In this document: positions 32,415-43,595 of the stretch, piece after piece | How the letters are laid out: every line of letters starts with the position of its first letter | Position numbering within the stretch: position 1 is the first letter of the stretch | From: Tubulanus polymorphus | Lineage: Eukaryota; Nemertea; Palaeonemertea; Tubulaniformes; Tubulanidae | Assembly (NCBI RefSeq): GCF_964204645.1 | Contig: NC_134031.1 | Coordinates: forward strand, 9,958,501-10,022,500 | Length of the DNA: 64,000 nucleotides | Direction: 5' to 3' | Notes under the pieces: model-generated | Told to the model about the DNA's origin: nothing | Seen by the model: only the letters and a program-made list of their open reading frames with translations | Databases searched by the model: none | Position numbers and translations under genes: made by a program

Positions 32415-35400
32415 ATGGAAGCAAATAAGTACTACTGCCCAACATGTAATATCAATATAGATAAATCCCAAAAATCAAGACACAATAAAACTAAAACACA
32501 TTTAGAGAATAAATTGAAACTAGAATATAAAGATGATATATTAGAAACTAAATTAGATGAATTAAAGAACGAAAAAGAAACATACAAATGTGATACATGT
32601 AATCAATCATTCAGTGATAAAAGATATTATGATGAACATTTAAAATCTAAAAGTCATATTAGAAATATGAATAATGATATTTTAGGTGAAGATTATTTTG
32701 ATAATGACAATGATATGATAAGAAACAGAAGACAATTAAAAGCATAAAAAATAAATTAAACAATAAAAGACCATACATGGAAGATGTTAGAAAATATATT
32801 AATTTATTGGATAATAAAAAAGATATAGAGATAACCGAAGCATTTAAAAGTGATATTGGCCCAGCAGCTATCGAGTTTAAATTTCATAAAGGAAAAACGT
32901 TAGAAGAAAATAAAAAACATTTAGAAAATATGAAAGAAATAATAAAAATAATAACTGATGTTGAATATTCTAAAATAAGTATTTCATCAAAAGTTAAATT
33001 CATAAAATCTGAAGATAAACCAATATATAATATAAATTCTTATTCACAACATATTATATCTAAACAACATATAGATGATAAATTAGATAAATGTTATAAT
33101 GAAGTAAAAACTAAAATAGAAGAGAAATATTTTGAAGGATCTGGTTTAATATTTGATGAAATAATATTTATGACTTTACATGTTTATAACACAAAAAATA
33201 ATAAGTTAACTAAATCAAAACCAATAGATGAAAATAATGTATCATATTATAAAGAACAAGATATTGAAGCATCAAGTTATATTAAACCACCATTTAAAAC
33301 TAATGCTGTAATAAATGTACAAAATGAAGATGATAAATGTTTTCTATGGACAATAATTAGTTGTTTACATCCTGCAACTTATAATATTTGTAGATTAACT
33401 CATTATAAACCATTTGAAAATAATTATAAGATAGATAAGTATCCTGTTATAATTAAAAACATCCCAAAAATAGAAAGAGATAATAATTTGAGAATAAATG
33501 TATTTGATTTAATCAAATTACCAAATACAAAAGGTAACAACATAAAACATTATACATTAGAACCTTTATATCTATCAAAAGATTATGATTCAAATGATGT
33601 TATAGATATACTATATTATGAGAATCATTATATGTGGATTAACAAATCGATTTATTTTTTAAATCAGAAAATGATCACCATAAAATATATCTTTGTAGAA
33701 AATGTTTACATAGATTCAGTAATGAAAGTACATTATTTAATCATAAACAATTATGTGAAAATCATGATTATTGTAAATTAGTTTTACCAAATGAAAAGGA
33801 TAGAATATTAGAATTCAAAAAATATGATTACAAAAATAAAGTTCCATTTGTCATATATGGAGATTTTGAATCATTAAATAAGGAACTAACTGATCAAGAT
33901 AGAAAAGAAATACATTATAAAAGAAAGAAATTAAATTCTAATGAAAATGATTTTTCAGATGAACCACCAATAATAACAAATACTATTAAAAAGATTCATC
34001 AATCAGCTGCAGCTTTCGGGTTATATATTAAATCTGATTATCCAGAACTATTTAAAAGTGAATATTATCATTACAGAAATGAAAATGTTATCAATCATTT
34101 TTGTGACTTATTAATTGAATATGAAATAAAATTTAATGAAAAGTTAAATAAAAATATAGAAATTATAATGACAGAAGAAGATAAAGAAGAATTTGCGTTT
34201 GCAGATAAATGTTATTATTGTGAAAAGATATTTAATTATAAAGATAAAAAAGTAAGAGACCATGATCATTTGAATGGAAAGTTTAGAGGCGCTGCACATG
34301 AGAATTGTAACTGACAAGCTAAGAAAATTAACTTTGTACCAGTTATATTTCATAATCTATCAGGATATGATGCACATTTATTCATCAAACAGTTATGCCA
34401 TAAAATAGAAGAAATCAATAATGAAATAGAAAGATTAAATTCAAATAGATCAAAAGATAAAATACCAACTTATAAATTTAGAATGTTAGCTAAAACATCT
34501 GAGAATTATATATCATTCCAATTTGGTTGCCTAAGATTTATAGATTCATATAGATTTTTAAATAGTTCATTAGATAACTTATCAAAATCATTAGTTGATG
34601 ATGAATTAAAAATATTAAAGCAACACTACCCAAATAATGATGATTTTCAATTAATGAGATATAAAGGCGCAATTCCATATTCATTTTATAAATCACATAA
34701 TGATTTTAACATAACTGAATTATTAAAAGAACAATTCTATGATGAATTAAAAAATGAATATGTTAAAGATGAAGTATATAATAGAACATTGAATATTTGG
34801 AATCATTTTAGAATGAAAAATCATGGGCAATTAGTAGATTTATATCTAAAATCAGATACATGACGCAGTGGATATAATGAAGATATATTGAGAGAATATG
34901 AAGCTGCAGTTAGGGGTAGGGGTACCCGAATGACCCGAAAGTAGGTCAAATTTTTTTTGGACATTTTGGGGGCCTCTAACGACCCCAGAATAGCTAGATC
35001 ATCAGAAACAAGCTGAATCATCATATTTTAGTGTAGGGAAGCGTATTAGACCGTCTAGAAGTTTGAGAACCCAATATTTTTTGAAAAAATTTTTTTTTTC
35101 GAAATAAAAGTCGCAAAATCTCAGGATCTGGTTTTTAGAGAAGTCGCATGGAAAGAGTTCCGATATATTCGAAAGGTTTAGAGATGTAAACCTAAAATAT
35201 TTTAACATTGATCCTTGTCATTGTTATTCATCACCAGGTTTAACATGGGATTGTGGATTGAAATTTACAGATATAAAAATGGATTTGTTAACAAATATAG
35301 ATCAATTATTATTATTTGAAAAATCTATAAGAGGAGGTATTTCAGGTGTATTAGGGGATAGATATTTCAATGTAAATAATAACCCTGGATATAAGTTATT

Positions 35401-36741
35401 ATATATAGATGCAAATAATTTGTATGGATGGGCAATGAGGGAACCACAACCTTATGGAGTATTTGAATTAACTGATGTTTTACAACATGAAAATAATGAT
35501 AAATTTGATTGGAAGAAAAGAATTCTAGATATTGCAGATGATTCAGATACTGGTTACTTCTTTGTTGTAGATTTAGAATATCCTGAACATATTAAATTTA
35601 AATCTAGAAATCTAGCTTACTGTCCCAAACATAAAACTGTAACTCATGAAGGATTATCAAATTACCAAAAAAGAATTAAACCCGAAAATCATATTCATAC
35701 AGAAAAGTTAATGGTAACTCAAGAAGATAAATATAATTATGTAGTACATTATAGAATGTTAAAGTTTTATCTAAAACAAGGAATGGTTCTAAAAAAAGTA
35801 CATAGATATATTTCATTTAGTCAATCTAAGTGGTTAGAAAAATATATAGATTTTAACACCAAACAGAGAACTGAAGCTAAAACTGATTTCGAGAAAGATT
35901 TCTTCAAGTTAATGAATAATGCATTCTATGGTAAGACTTGTGAAAATATTAGAAATAGAAATGATATTGAGTTAGTTAGTAATGGTAAAAGGATAAGGCA
36001 TTTACAATCATATCCTAAGTTTTTAGGTAACAGAATATCTGATGAAAATTTAGCTGCAGTTAAGATGAGAAGAACATCAATGAAATTTAATAAACCAATC
36101 TATGTTGGCGCTTCAGTTTTAGAATTATCAAAATTACTAATGTTTGAATTCTATTATAATGTATTACAACCACTTTTTGGAGAAAAACATATAGAAATAT
36201 TATATTTTGATACCGATTCTTACATATTAAAGATAAAAACTGATAACATAACTGATGATTTAAAAACATTAAAACATCATTTTGATTTCAGAACTATCCT
36301 AAAGATCATGAATTGTTTAGCAATGATAATAAAAAAGTTCCCGGTAAATTCAAAGATGAATTAGGTGGTGAAGAAATGATTGAATTCATTGGTATTAGAT
36401 CTAAAATGTATTCATATAAAACTAAAGAACATGAAGCTAAAAAGTTAAAAGGAATAACCAAAAGTGTAGTAGAAAAGAATATTCATTTCAAAGATTACAT
36501 CAATTGTATATTCAATGAAGAAGTTAGAAAACATAAGATGAGATGTTTAAGATCTGAAGATCATGAAATGTTTATTGAAGAAATTGAAAAGATAAGTCTA
36601 AACCCATTTGATGATAAAAGATATATTTTAGATGATGGAATTCATACAGTTGCTTATGGTTGTAATTTAGATGAATACTTAAAATTTAAAAGAGAAGAAA
36701 CAAAAGAGAACGAGATAATGAAAAGAATTCTAACGTGTTAA
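32415..36741 (+). pseudogene. PolB: Protein-primed type B DNA polymerase, E2
   Basis: Same domains as the E1 copy: fingers YYCPTC and YKCDTC (residues ~7-80); CFLWTIISCLHP; a third finger after the slippery site; ExoI YGDFES (~33860); ExoII NLSGYDAHLF (~34355); polymerase A DANNLYGWAMREPQPYG (~35410); B LMNNAFYGKT (~35912); C YFDTDSY (~36205). Breaks: a frameshift near 32735; a -1 site at 33655-33661; UGA at 34312-34314; a ~300-bp insertion at 34859-35159 that replaces ExoIII codons; a deletion frameshift near 36288. The start ATG at 32415 is preceded by an A-run and TTAGTATTAAAATG. Role: replication of the element from a terminal protein primer (family knowledge). Confidence 0.9.
34859..35159. 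other. ~300-bp insertion in PolB exonuclease domain
   Basis: The E1 sequence runs AAATCAGATGTATTATTATT into CGATATATTCGAAAGG. In E2 about 300 bp of unrelated, less AT-rich DNA separates AAATCAGAT from CCGATATATTCG and about 13 bp of the gene are lost. No inverted ends or target duplication are evident, so the origin is unknown. Confidence 0.8.
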
Positions 36742-36770
36742 TCAAATTTTAATAAAAATATGTTATTAAA

Positions 36771-37124
36771 ATGGAGAGTAAACAAACACACAGCGAGAAC
36801 AACAAATTATTTCTAGATAGAATAAAAGATACTTCAAATGTCAAATCAGTAGATTATAAATTTAAGAAGTTAAAAGAATTAATAATCCATAAGAAATATC
36901 TAATTACAAATATTGATACAGTTACTAACAAATATGGTGATAAATTAGTTATACACTTAGAATATGAAGGATTAAAAGGAAATACATTTAAATTCAGAAC
37001 ATATTTACCGGATAGATTTCATAGATTATCAAGTGAAGACTTAGAAGAATTATGTTCAGGTGATTTCTATTTCGTATACAAAGGTAAGAATGAAAAAGGG
37101 CACCATGAAATAGATTTCGAATAA
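36771..37124 (+). CDS. OB-like small protein (117 aa), E2
   Basis: Intact 117-residue frame 29 bp after PolB. The N-terminal ~20 residues are polar; the rest alternates short hydrophobic strands (KYLITNIDTVTNKYGDKLVI; FKFRTYLPDRF) with a helix (HRLSSEDLEELCSG) and a C-terminal strand (DFYFVYKGKN). This pattern fits an OB fold. Proteins like it sit next to PolB in other animal Polintons, so a single-strand DNA-binding role is a fair guess. The E1 copy has a stop at codon 5. Confidence 0.5.
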   Translation: MESKQTHSENNKLFLDRIKDTSNVKSVDYKFKKLKELIIHKKYLITNIDTVTNKYGDKLVIHLEYEGLKGNTFKFRTYLPDRFHRLSSEDLEELCSGDFYFVYKGKNEKGHHEIDFE

Positions 37125-37132
37125 AAAAATAT

Positions 37133-37781
37133 GTTGATTCAATATTAGTTAATATAAGTTTATGTAATTCTTTTTATAATATATCGGATAAAACTTTTGA
37201 ACATAGAGGGTTTATGATTTATATGAGAAATAAAGATAAATGGTTTCATATATTTTTAAAACCAGGATTATATAATTTAGAATCATTAGCGCAGGAAATT
37301 AATAGAAGAGCTCGGTTGAAAATCGGGGGCACTTCTGTATTTGAAATTAAATTTAATAAAATTGATAGTACTAATATAATTAGAATAAAGATATCTAATG
37401 AACAACATAAATTTATGGTAAACAAACCACTGGCTAATGTTAGGAATTAAACGGCTTACAGTTACTGGAAACGCAGAAGGCAGCTCAAATATAATACCTT
37501 TTACACACTTTTATATTTATTGCAATTTAATCGAGCCTACAAAAACTTTCGAAGCAACTAAAGAAACAATTTGTAGTTCTAGTATACTAAATATTTTACC
37601 GCTAAAAAATGTTAAACAATTTGGAACTCAAATAAATTATAATTTAACAGAATGTGGTTTTAAACCTTGCATTCCTAAATTTAATAATTTTAAATTAGAA
37701 ATAAGAAATCATAATGGTTATTTAATTGATTTGAATAATTTCCCCGTAATTTATGAATTAGTTATAAGGTGTAAAGAGTAA
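37133..37781 (+). pseudogene. Penton protein, N-terminally truncated, E2
   Basis: The first ~35 codons are missing; the gene begins within the segment corresponding to LVNISLCNSFYN. It is then readable with a frame break near 37437 and contains PGLYNLESLAQEINRRARL, FTHFYIYCNLIEPTKTFEATK and the C-terminal YELVIRCKE. The sequence is closer to the A copy at several positions (KNVKQFGTQ) than to E1. Confidence 0.65.
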
Positions 37782-37797
37782 TTTTTTTGATATATAA

Positions 37798-38150
37798 ATG
37801 AATATAACTGTTGGACCGAGTATATGTTTTGGATTTGATTTTAAACGTGAGAAAGAAATGAAATTTAACATTAATGATGTAATAACACATATCAAAAATA
37901 TTACATTTTCTAATGAAACAACATTTGAGTATGAAACAACAATAGATAAAGAAACTTTAAATGTAGAAAAGATTATTAATTTAATTAGAGAATCTTTAAG
38001 ATTTTATGAATTAGATAAAATTTTATCATCGATGATATTAAAAAAATAATTTAAATATATACAAATGAAACTAGTAATGAAATAAATGTTGAATTAATCA
38101 TCACTAAGATAACTAAATATTGTGATGATAGTAATTTTTTTGATAGATAA
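37798..38150 (+). pseudogene. Polinton small conserved protein, frameshifted, E2
   Basis: Begins MNITVGPSICFGFDFKREK like the intact copy A at 5259. The frame shifts near 38025 after ~75 codons, and the remainder is recognisable up to the next start at 38151. The start is preceded by a T-run and GATATATAAATG. It matches A far better than E1. Confidence 0.6.
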
Positions 38151-38372
38151 ATGAGTGATAATAAGTGGATAATAACTGGATTATATAATGGCGCATTACT
38201 ATCAGTTGGAAATGTTGGTTATTCAATGGTATTAAAAAAAGTATTCAAAATGGGAAGTGTTAATGTTGATAGATTTGATATAAATGATATTTTAAAATTA
38301 ACATTAGCAGTTACTTTATCTAATTTAACTATTGATTATTTGGAAAAACAAAAATATATCCCTCCCATATAA
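38151..38372 (+). CDS. 73-aa small membrane protein, E2
   Basis: Intact and nearly identical to the E1 copy (differences at two positions, T to N and F to V). Two short hydrophobic helices surround a charged turn. It is preceded by TTTTTTTGATAGATAAATG. The match to E1 resumes here after an A-like block, which marks a recombination boundary. Confidence 0.6.
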   Translation: MSDNKWIITGLYNGALLSVGNVGYSMVLKKVFKMGSVNVDRFDINDILKLTLAVTLSNLTIDYLEKQKYIPPI

Positions 38373-38396
38373 ATGCGTAATTATTTTACTAAATAA

Positions 38397-38819
38397 ATGG
38401 CTTCTGCAATTATAACTATTATAGGATCGGCAATTGTTAACGCTTTAGCATTTACTGGTGGTGGTTATTTATTTAAGCATATTGATAAAAATAGTTCATT
38501 AGGAGAACAAAGAAGACACAACTTAGCATTAGAGAAATACAATAAAGCAGCAGAAGAATACAGAGAAAAACGACAAAACTATATGGATTATATTAACAAA
38601 GAATTATATGATCAGAAGATTTCACATAGAGATTTTCAATCAGTTGATGATGCAATGAGTTTATATAACGCGGTAACAAATAAAGAAAAATTAGATCTAC
38701 ATAAACCTACAATATCAGATTATTATACCCCAAGTAATGAACAGAAGAAATATGAAATAATTTGGATTTTAGATGGAACAGTTATTGTTACATTTGTTGC
38801 TAATAAGTTTACTAATTAG
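38397..38819 (+). CDS. 140-aa membrane protein of the virion cluster, E2
   Basis: Intact. N-terminal Gly/Ala-rich membrane segment, central charged helix (QRRHNLALEKYNKAAEEYREKRQ), a SDYYTP motif and a C-terminal membrane segment (IIWILDGTVIVTFVA). Only about four residues differ from E1, and two of them put polar residues into the last membrane segment. It is preceded by TTTTACTAAATAAATG. A small virion membrane protein by context. Confidence 0.65.
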   Translation: MASAIITIIGSAIVNALAFTGGGYLFKHIDKNSSLGEQRRHNLALEKYNKAAEEYREKRQNYMDYINKELYDQKISHRDFQSVDDAMSLYNAVTNKEKLDLHKPTISDYYTPSNEQKKYEIIWILDGTVIVTFVANKFTN

Positions 38820-38838
38820 TAATTTTTTTGCTAAATAA

Positions 38839-39264
38839 ATGGATGATAATATTGATATTATTCCTCATGATATAAATAAAACTAAATTAAAAATATATTT
38901 AGAAAAACAAATATTAGAATTTGAAAGTGACGTAAAGATTAAAAAAGAAAAAATATTAAAATCTAAAATTATATATTATCTTATTATTAGTGGTTCGGTT
39001 ACAATTAGCTCTGTAATAACATTTCTAGCAATATTCAGCCCATTAACACCTTTAGCTATATCAATTGGTGTATTAGGATTAAGTTCAAGTGTTTTAACTG
39101 GTATAAGTTCAAAATTAAATATAAAAAGTAATAAAGAAAAAATTAAAACTAATATAAAAGAAATTAGTAAATTAAAGAATACACTAGATTATATAATAAG
39201 TTTAAATGGTCATATAACAGTTGAAGAACAAGATAAATTATTAAAAGAATTAATAAATTATTAA
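38839..39264 (+). CDS. 141-aa two-segment membrane protein, E2
   Basis: Intact. A charged N-terminus (~45 residues) is followed by IIYYLIISGSVTISSVITFLA and LTPLAISIGVLGLSSSVLTG, then a Lys-rich helix and a C-terminal acidic helix ending LLKELINY. The start follows a T7 run and GCTAAATAAATG. E1 has lost the ATG of this gene and A retains only its last 13 codons. Function unknown. Confidence 0.65.
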   Translation: MDDNIDIIPHDINKTKLKIYLEKQILEFESDVKIKKEKILKSKIIYYLIISGSVTISSVITFLAIFSPLTPLAISIGVLGLSSSVLTGISSKLNIKSNKEKIKTNIKEISKLKNTLDYIISLNGHITVEEQDKLLKELINY

Positions 39265-39280
39265 TTTTTTAGTTATATAA

Positions 39281-40669
39281 ATGGCAGATAGTTTTCCAAA
39301 AGCTTTCCAATATAATAAATCAATTAAATATAATATTCCTGCAATAGATTTTAATAAAGATATTACATATAGAAATGAAGTTTTAGATTCATTAACTAAT
39401 TTAGAAATTTATGTTACAGAAACTAATAATTTTAATGCAAAGATGGAAAATATATTTTATGTCTATTTAATTAATTTTAAAAAATTGAAAGATGAAAAAC
39501 AATGGTTATTAAAATCTAATATGAAGTATTGGCAGAACCAATTAAATTTTGCTGTTTATTGTGCAACAACAGGATGTGGAATTAGTTGGAATGATCATTT
39601 GAATAATTCTAAATATAAATTAATTCAAAGTTTATTTAGATTTCATACATACTTTCAAATCAGAATAATATTAAATGAATTAGAGTGCGCTTTACCAGGA
39701 TCTAGAAATTTTAAAGAATTAGATAATGATATTAATTTATCAAAGTTTTATAAAATTTGCAATGAATTTAATATAGATATAAATAATTCTGATTTTAGAA
39801 CAAAAATTGGAACAATAAGATCACTTCCTTGCCCTAAACAGATTGCAGAATATTGTGCACTTCCCATACCATCTAATAGTTGTTATGATATATACAATAA
39901 TAAATTAGGTTATGGTAAAATAGAAACTAAGGATTTAGAAACATTAAATTTCAAAAAATTACCGAAATTTTATGATCATTTAAAACAAGAAAACAATAAT
40001 GGTTGGGTTTATTTTATTTTAGAAAATAGTGAAGGTTTTACTAAATCAGGTATAGAAAGAATAAATCAATCTATTAGAACTTATTTGATATGTATTTTAG
40101 GTGCGCAAGTTGAAACAAGATCCCCAATAATTGGAAATGATTACACTTCATTCGATGCGCAGAAACAATTCAAAGTATTATTTGAAGATTCTATTCATAA
40201 TGATAAAAATAGATCGATTTCAGAAAACATTGTAAGATATCAAAATTATTTAGATAAATCACATATTAGATTAAATTATTGTATAGGCCCTAATCTATTC
40301 ATTATTTCTAATGATTTAGTATTAAAGATGGGAAATATAATTGGTTATAATAATCTAATTAAAACTGCAACAATAAATAATTCATTTGGATTGAATGATA
40401 TAAATAAAAACATTATTACTGCTCCAAAATTAATGGAAGGTGAAAAAAATAAAAAACACATTCAATCAACAGAAACTAAAACTAATAATATTAAATTAAA
40501 TAATTATTCTAAAATAAAAGATTACAATACATCAGAAATTATTAGAACTGATAATATTCAACATGAAATAATTAAACTAAATGATGATCATAAATCCCAT
40601 GAAAATACTAAATTAGCTATAACTTGTATAGGAATTGTAATCGGAGGAATATTATATTTTAAATTTTAA
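39281..40669 (+). CDS. Conserved ~460-aa Polinton protein, E2
   Basis: Intact 462-residue frame. It shares the hallmark NQLNFAVYCATTGCGISWNDH (residues ~99-119), RFHTYFQIR and ICILGAQVETRSPIIGN with E1, and a C-terminal membrane anchor (LAITCIGIVIGGILYF). The middle (YCALPIPSN, NNKLGYGKIETKDLET) matches A, whereas E1 has a different segment of other length. It lacks the palindromic cassette of E1. Two intact copies among wrecked neighbours make it a good target for structure prediction. Role unknown, probably virion membrane-associated. Confidence 0.7.
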   Translation: MADSFPKAFQYNKSIKYNIPAIDFNKDITYRNEVLDSLTNLEIYVTETNNFNAKMENIFYVYLINFKKLKDEKQWLLKSNMKYWQNQLNFAVYCATTGCGISWNDHLNNSKYKLIQSLFRFHTYFQIRIILNELECALPGSRNFKELDNDINLSKFYKICNEFNIDINNSDFRTKIGTIRSLPCPKQIAEYCALPIPSNSCYDIYNNKLGYGKIETKDLETLNFKKLPKFYDHLKQENNNGWVYFILENSEGFTKSGIERINQSIRTYLICILGAQVETRSPIIGNDYTSFDAQKQFKVLFEDSIHNDKNRSISENIVRYQNYLDKSHIRLNYCIGPNLFIISNDLVLKMGNIIGYNNLIKTATINNSFGLNDINKNIITAPKLMEGEKNKKHIQSTETKTNNIKLNNYSKIKDYNTSEIIRTDNIQHEIIKLNDDHKSHENTKLAITCIGIVIGGILYFKF

Positions 40670-40685
40670 TTTTTTTATTATGTAA

Positions 40686-41119
40686 ATGGATGTATAAGGT
40701 GTAGAAGATATTCCATTGGGTGACATGGGAAATAATAATGAAGGATATATTGATGATGATTATAATGATGCAGGTGCTAATCTTAATGAAACTAATATTG
40801 ATAATGATGATGAATCAGCATATAATTCTAATTTAGCAGATAGTGGTTCTAAAGCCCCATCAACGGAGGAACATGATAGAAGAACTAGATCGAGAATAGC
40901 TCCTGAAAATGAAAGTCAAGGTTTATCAAGACAAGATTTAGAATATAAAGAATCTATGTTTAAATTCCAACCTGTATTTAAATATTCTGGATATAATATA
41001 AATGCCAGAGGCGCTAGACGTTTTAGTACAAGAATTAAAGTTTTTAGATGGTGAATATTATTATCGTTTGAAAGATGATTATTATATTGATATCTCTTAT
41101 AAAAAACAAGAAAAAATAT
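40686..41119 (+). pseudogene. Acidic protein (MDVEGG family), E2
   Basis: The ATG at 40686 (after a T-run and TTATGTAAATG) is followed by a stop at codon 4. A downstream ATG at 40716 opens 112 residues: an Asp/Asn-rich N-terminus, RRTRSRIAPENESQG and a basic C-terminus. A frameshift near 41050 precedes the YYYRLKDDYYIDI end. It is the last Polinton sequence before the 5.6-kb insertion. Confidence 0.6.
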
Positions 41120-42039
41120 AGCTGCAAAGCAGCGATAACGGGTTTTCTGAGCAGGCGTGCTATTCATAGTTTGAAAAGTGGATAATAGAAATATATCAAT
41201 ACGGGATACGCATTTGACGTGTCAAGTCACACCAATGCGGTTTAACATAACATAATTTATAGTTATAGTCAAATTGGGGGTTACTCGGGTCGTTTAGTTG
41301 TCTGCGCAGTCGAGTAGATTGGTTACCCGTCTGTAACATTGGTTACGGAAACGACTCGTCAGCTTGATGAGTTGTATGTATTATGATTGTGCGCCACCTG
41401 CATCTTCCGAAATAATGTTCATATAATTATTTGAAGGGAGGATTGAAATCAATTATCAACGTACATCTGAATATGTAATAGTCCTTAGTAACTTTCTGTT
41501 GCAGAGGGCATAGAAAAGATTTTGAAATTATTTAATTAAAATATAAATTTTATTTACGAAAAATAAACTATTATGGTCAGTACAAATTGAAAATTCATAG
41601 TGTATTTTTTAGAACAAGCTTACATAGCTTACAGAATACATCACGTACATACATTTGAATTTTATAAGTGATGGGTAAAATCAACGTGTGACAGAAAAAA
41701 ATGTAGTTGATTATTTAACAATATCGAAATATGTGCTCTCTTTTTAAACTAATGGAGTGATACGCAATTAATCACATGGCCTGTATTAAAAGATAGAACA
41801 TACAAGTTGGATATTTATAAGTCGAAACATGTGAACAGAAACTAAAACTTTGATTTCAGTGACCAGTATCGAATTATACAACGACAATTGGCTTTAAACT
41901 CAACAAACATTATTAAAGAATGTTTCAAACATAATGCTTTATATTACGACATGAATAAACTTGTTTTACAAAACAAGAAAGTACATTTTGAACTTTTGAA
42001 TGGTCGAATCCCATTTTTTCACAGTAACCTGTGATGTGG

Positions 42040-42326
42040 CGATCCTAGGAGCCATCATTCTTGATGACGTCACTAACAAGTGGTCACGGCCGTCGCGTGC
42101 ACTCATTTCTTTGAAAATCTAGCTTCCTCGCGGAGCGGGACCTTGTGACGCTGCGCCCCACCCCCTTCGCGCTGAGAAATATCTTATTCCCAGTCAGCAA
42201 AGACAGGTTCTAAAGATCATAGAGTGCATCGCTGGAGGGTTTCCGATCCAATTTGAGTTGGTGCGGTGGCGCTCTCAATGCGGAAGTTTTTGTGAATTTT
42301 TCAGTCGGCGACGGACGTTTATCGTT
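42040..42326 (+). promoter_or_regulatory. Possible promoter and first exon of a small host gene
   Basis: The only GC-richer island in the insert. It contains a CRE-like TGATGACGTCACTA near 42062, GC-rich stretches, and ends at a consensus splice donor GTAAGT at 42327. No TATA box is apparent. Inferred from these signals only. Confidence 0.3.
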
Positions 42327-42755
42327 GTAAGTGATGTAATATGTAAAAAAAAATGCAGGGAAACCTATCTCAATTTGTTTTTAGCGATGCAGCGGAACTA
42401 ATAAGGAACATTTTGATATACAAAATGACTATAGTACACTATCCCTGATGGAATAATAAGCTCCACTCGACAAACTCGTTCCCGTGCATTTTTATCTCTC
42501 TGTTTCACACACACAGCCCCTCTAGGCCTACCATCAATGCCTAACCGCTGTTCGACCAACTGTGGGCGTCTTCCTTTGAAACATAAGCCTAGTTGTAAAA
42601 GATAAGCATTAATCTATGTTAATGCTGCATCTTTATCATGAAACCTAAGAAAGATTATTCTATTATTTAGGCCTATTCAAATTTTCTGTCCACTACCACG
42701 TGGAAATAACACCCAGTCAAAATTGTGCATCACGCTTTGACGAAGGAATTGGTTC

Positions 42756-43301
42756 TAATGTCTATTTATTAATTGATGAGACCTGTTTTTCTGGGATATT
42801 TTGCTTACTTTTTGGGGTACATACCTCATTTATGTCTTAACAGAATGACAAAAATCGCGGACAACAACGGAATATCCGATTTATTTCCAGTTCTGTACCA
42901 ATTAGATGGATTGGCAAAAAGACTCCTTAAGTCCAATTGAATGAGAGAGAAAATCCTCCATTTTGTCAAATTTCTTGAATTTTTACATTGTCACCATGCC
43001 TACGAAATGAAGTTATTTTTCTTGTGGGGTCTCAACAACTAAATCAGGGTGGCGTAGGCATGGTAACAATGTTCAAATCCAAGAAATTTGACAAAATGGA
43101 GGATTTTCTCTCTCATTCAACTGGACTTAAGGAGTCTTTTTGCCAATCCATCTAATTGGTACAGAACTGGAAATATATCGGATATTCAGTTGATGTCCGC
43201 GATTTTTGGCATTCTGTTAAGACATAAATGAGGTATGTACCCCAAAAAGTAAGCAAAATATCCAAGAAAAACAGGTCTCATCAATTAATAAATAGACATT
43301 A
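42756..43301. repeat. Fold-back element, ~250-bp arms
   Basis: TAATGTCTATTTATTAATTG at 42756 recurs inverted ending at 43301, and the match continues with few mismatches to CATGCCTACG/CGTAGGCATG around a ~45-bp spacer near 43010-43055. No coding capacity. It lies within the intron predicted between exon 1 and the repeated exons. Confidence 0.9.
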
Positions 43302-43595
43302 GGCTATAAATTTTACGACTCAACGAATCTTTTCCTCAACAAAGCCGCTTTTAGTTTGATGCAAAATGAAATTTGCTTTTAAAATGTGTAACTAGGCCTA
43401 ATCAAAAGGATATTTCAAAAGCAAACTTTGCCGGGCCAAGAGCCATATTGAATTCAATTTCTTCCGAACCATTATGCCTCTTTCATCATAACATTATTTA
43501 TCCTATTTCAAGATCTTAGGCCTACAAGTAGAGAGAGGGCCTACGTTGGGTTCAAATCGGAATTTTAAGATTTAGCCTATTTCATTTAATTCCAG

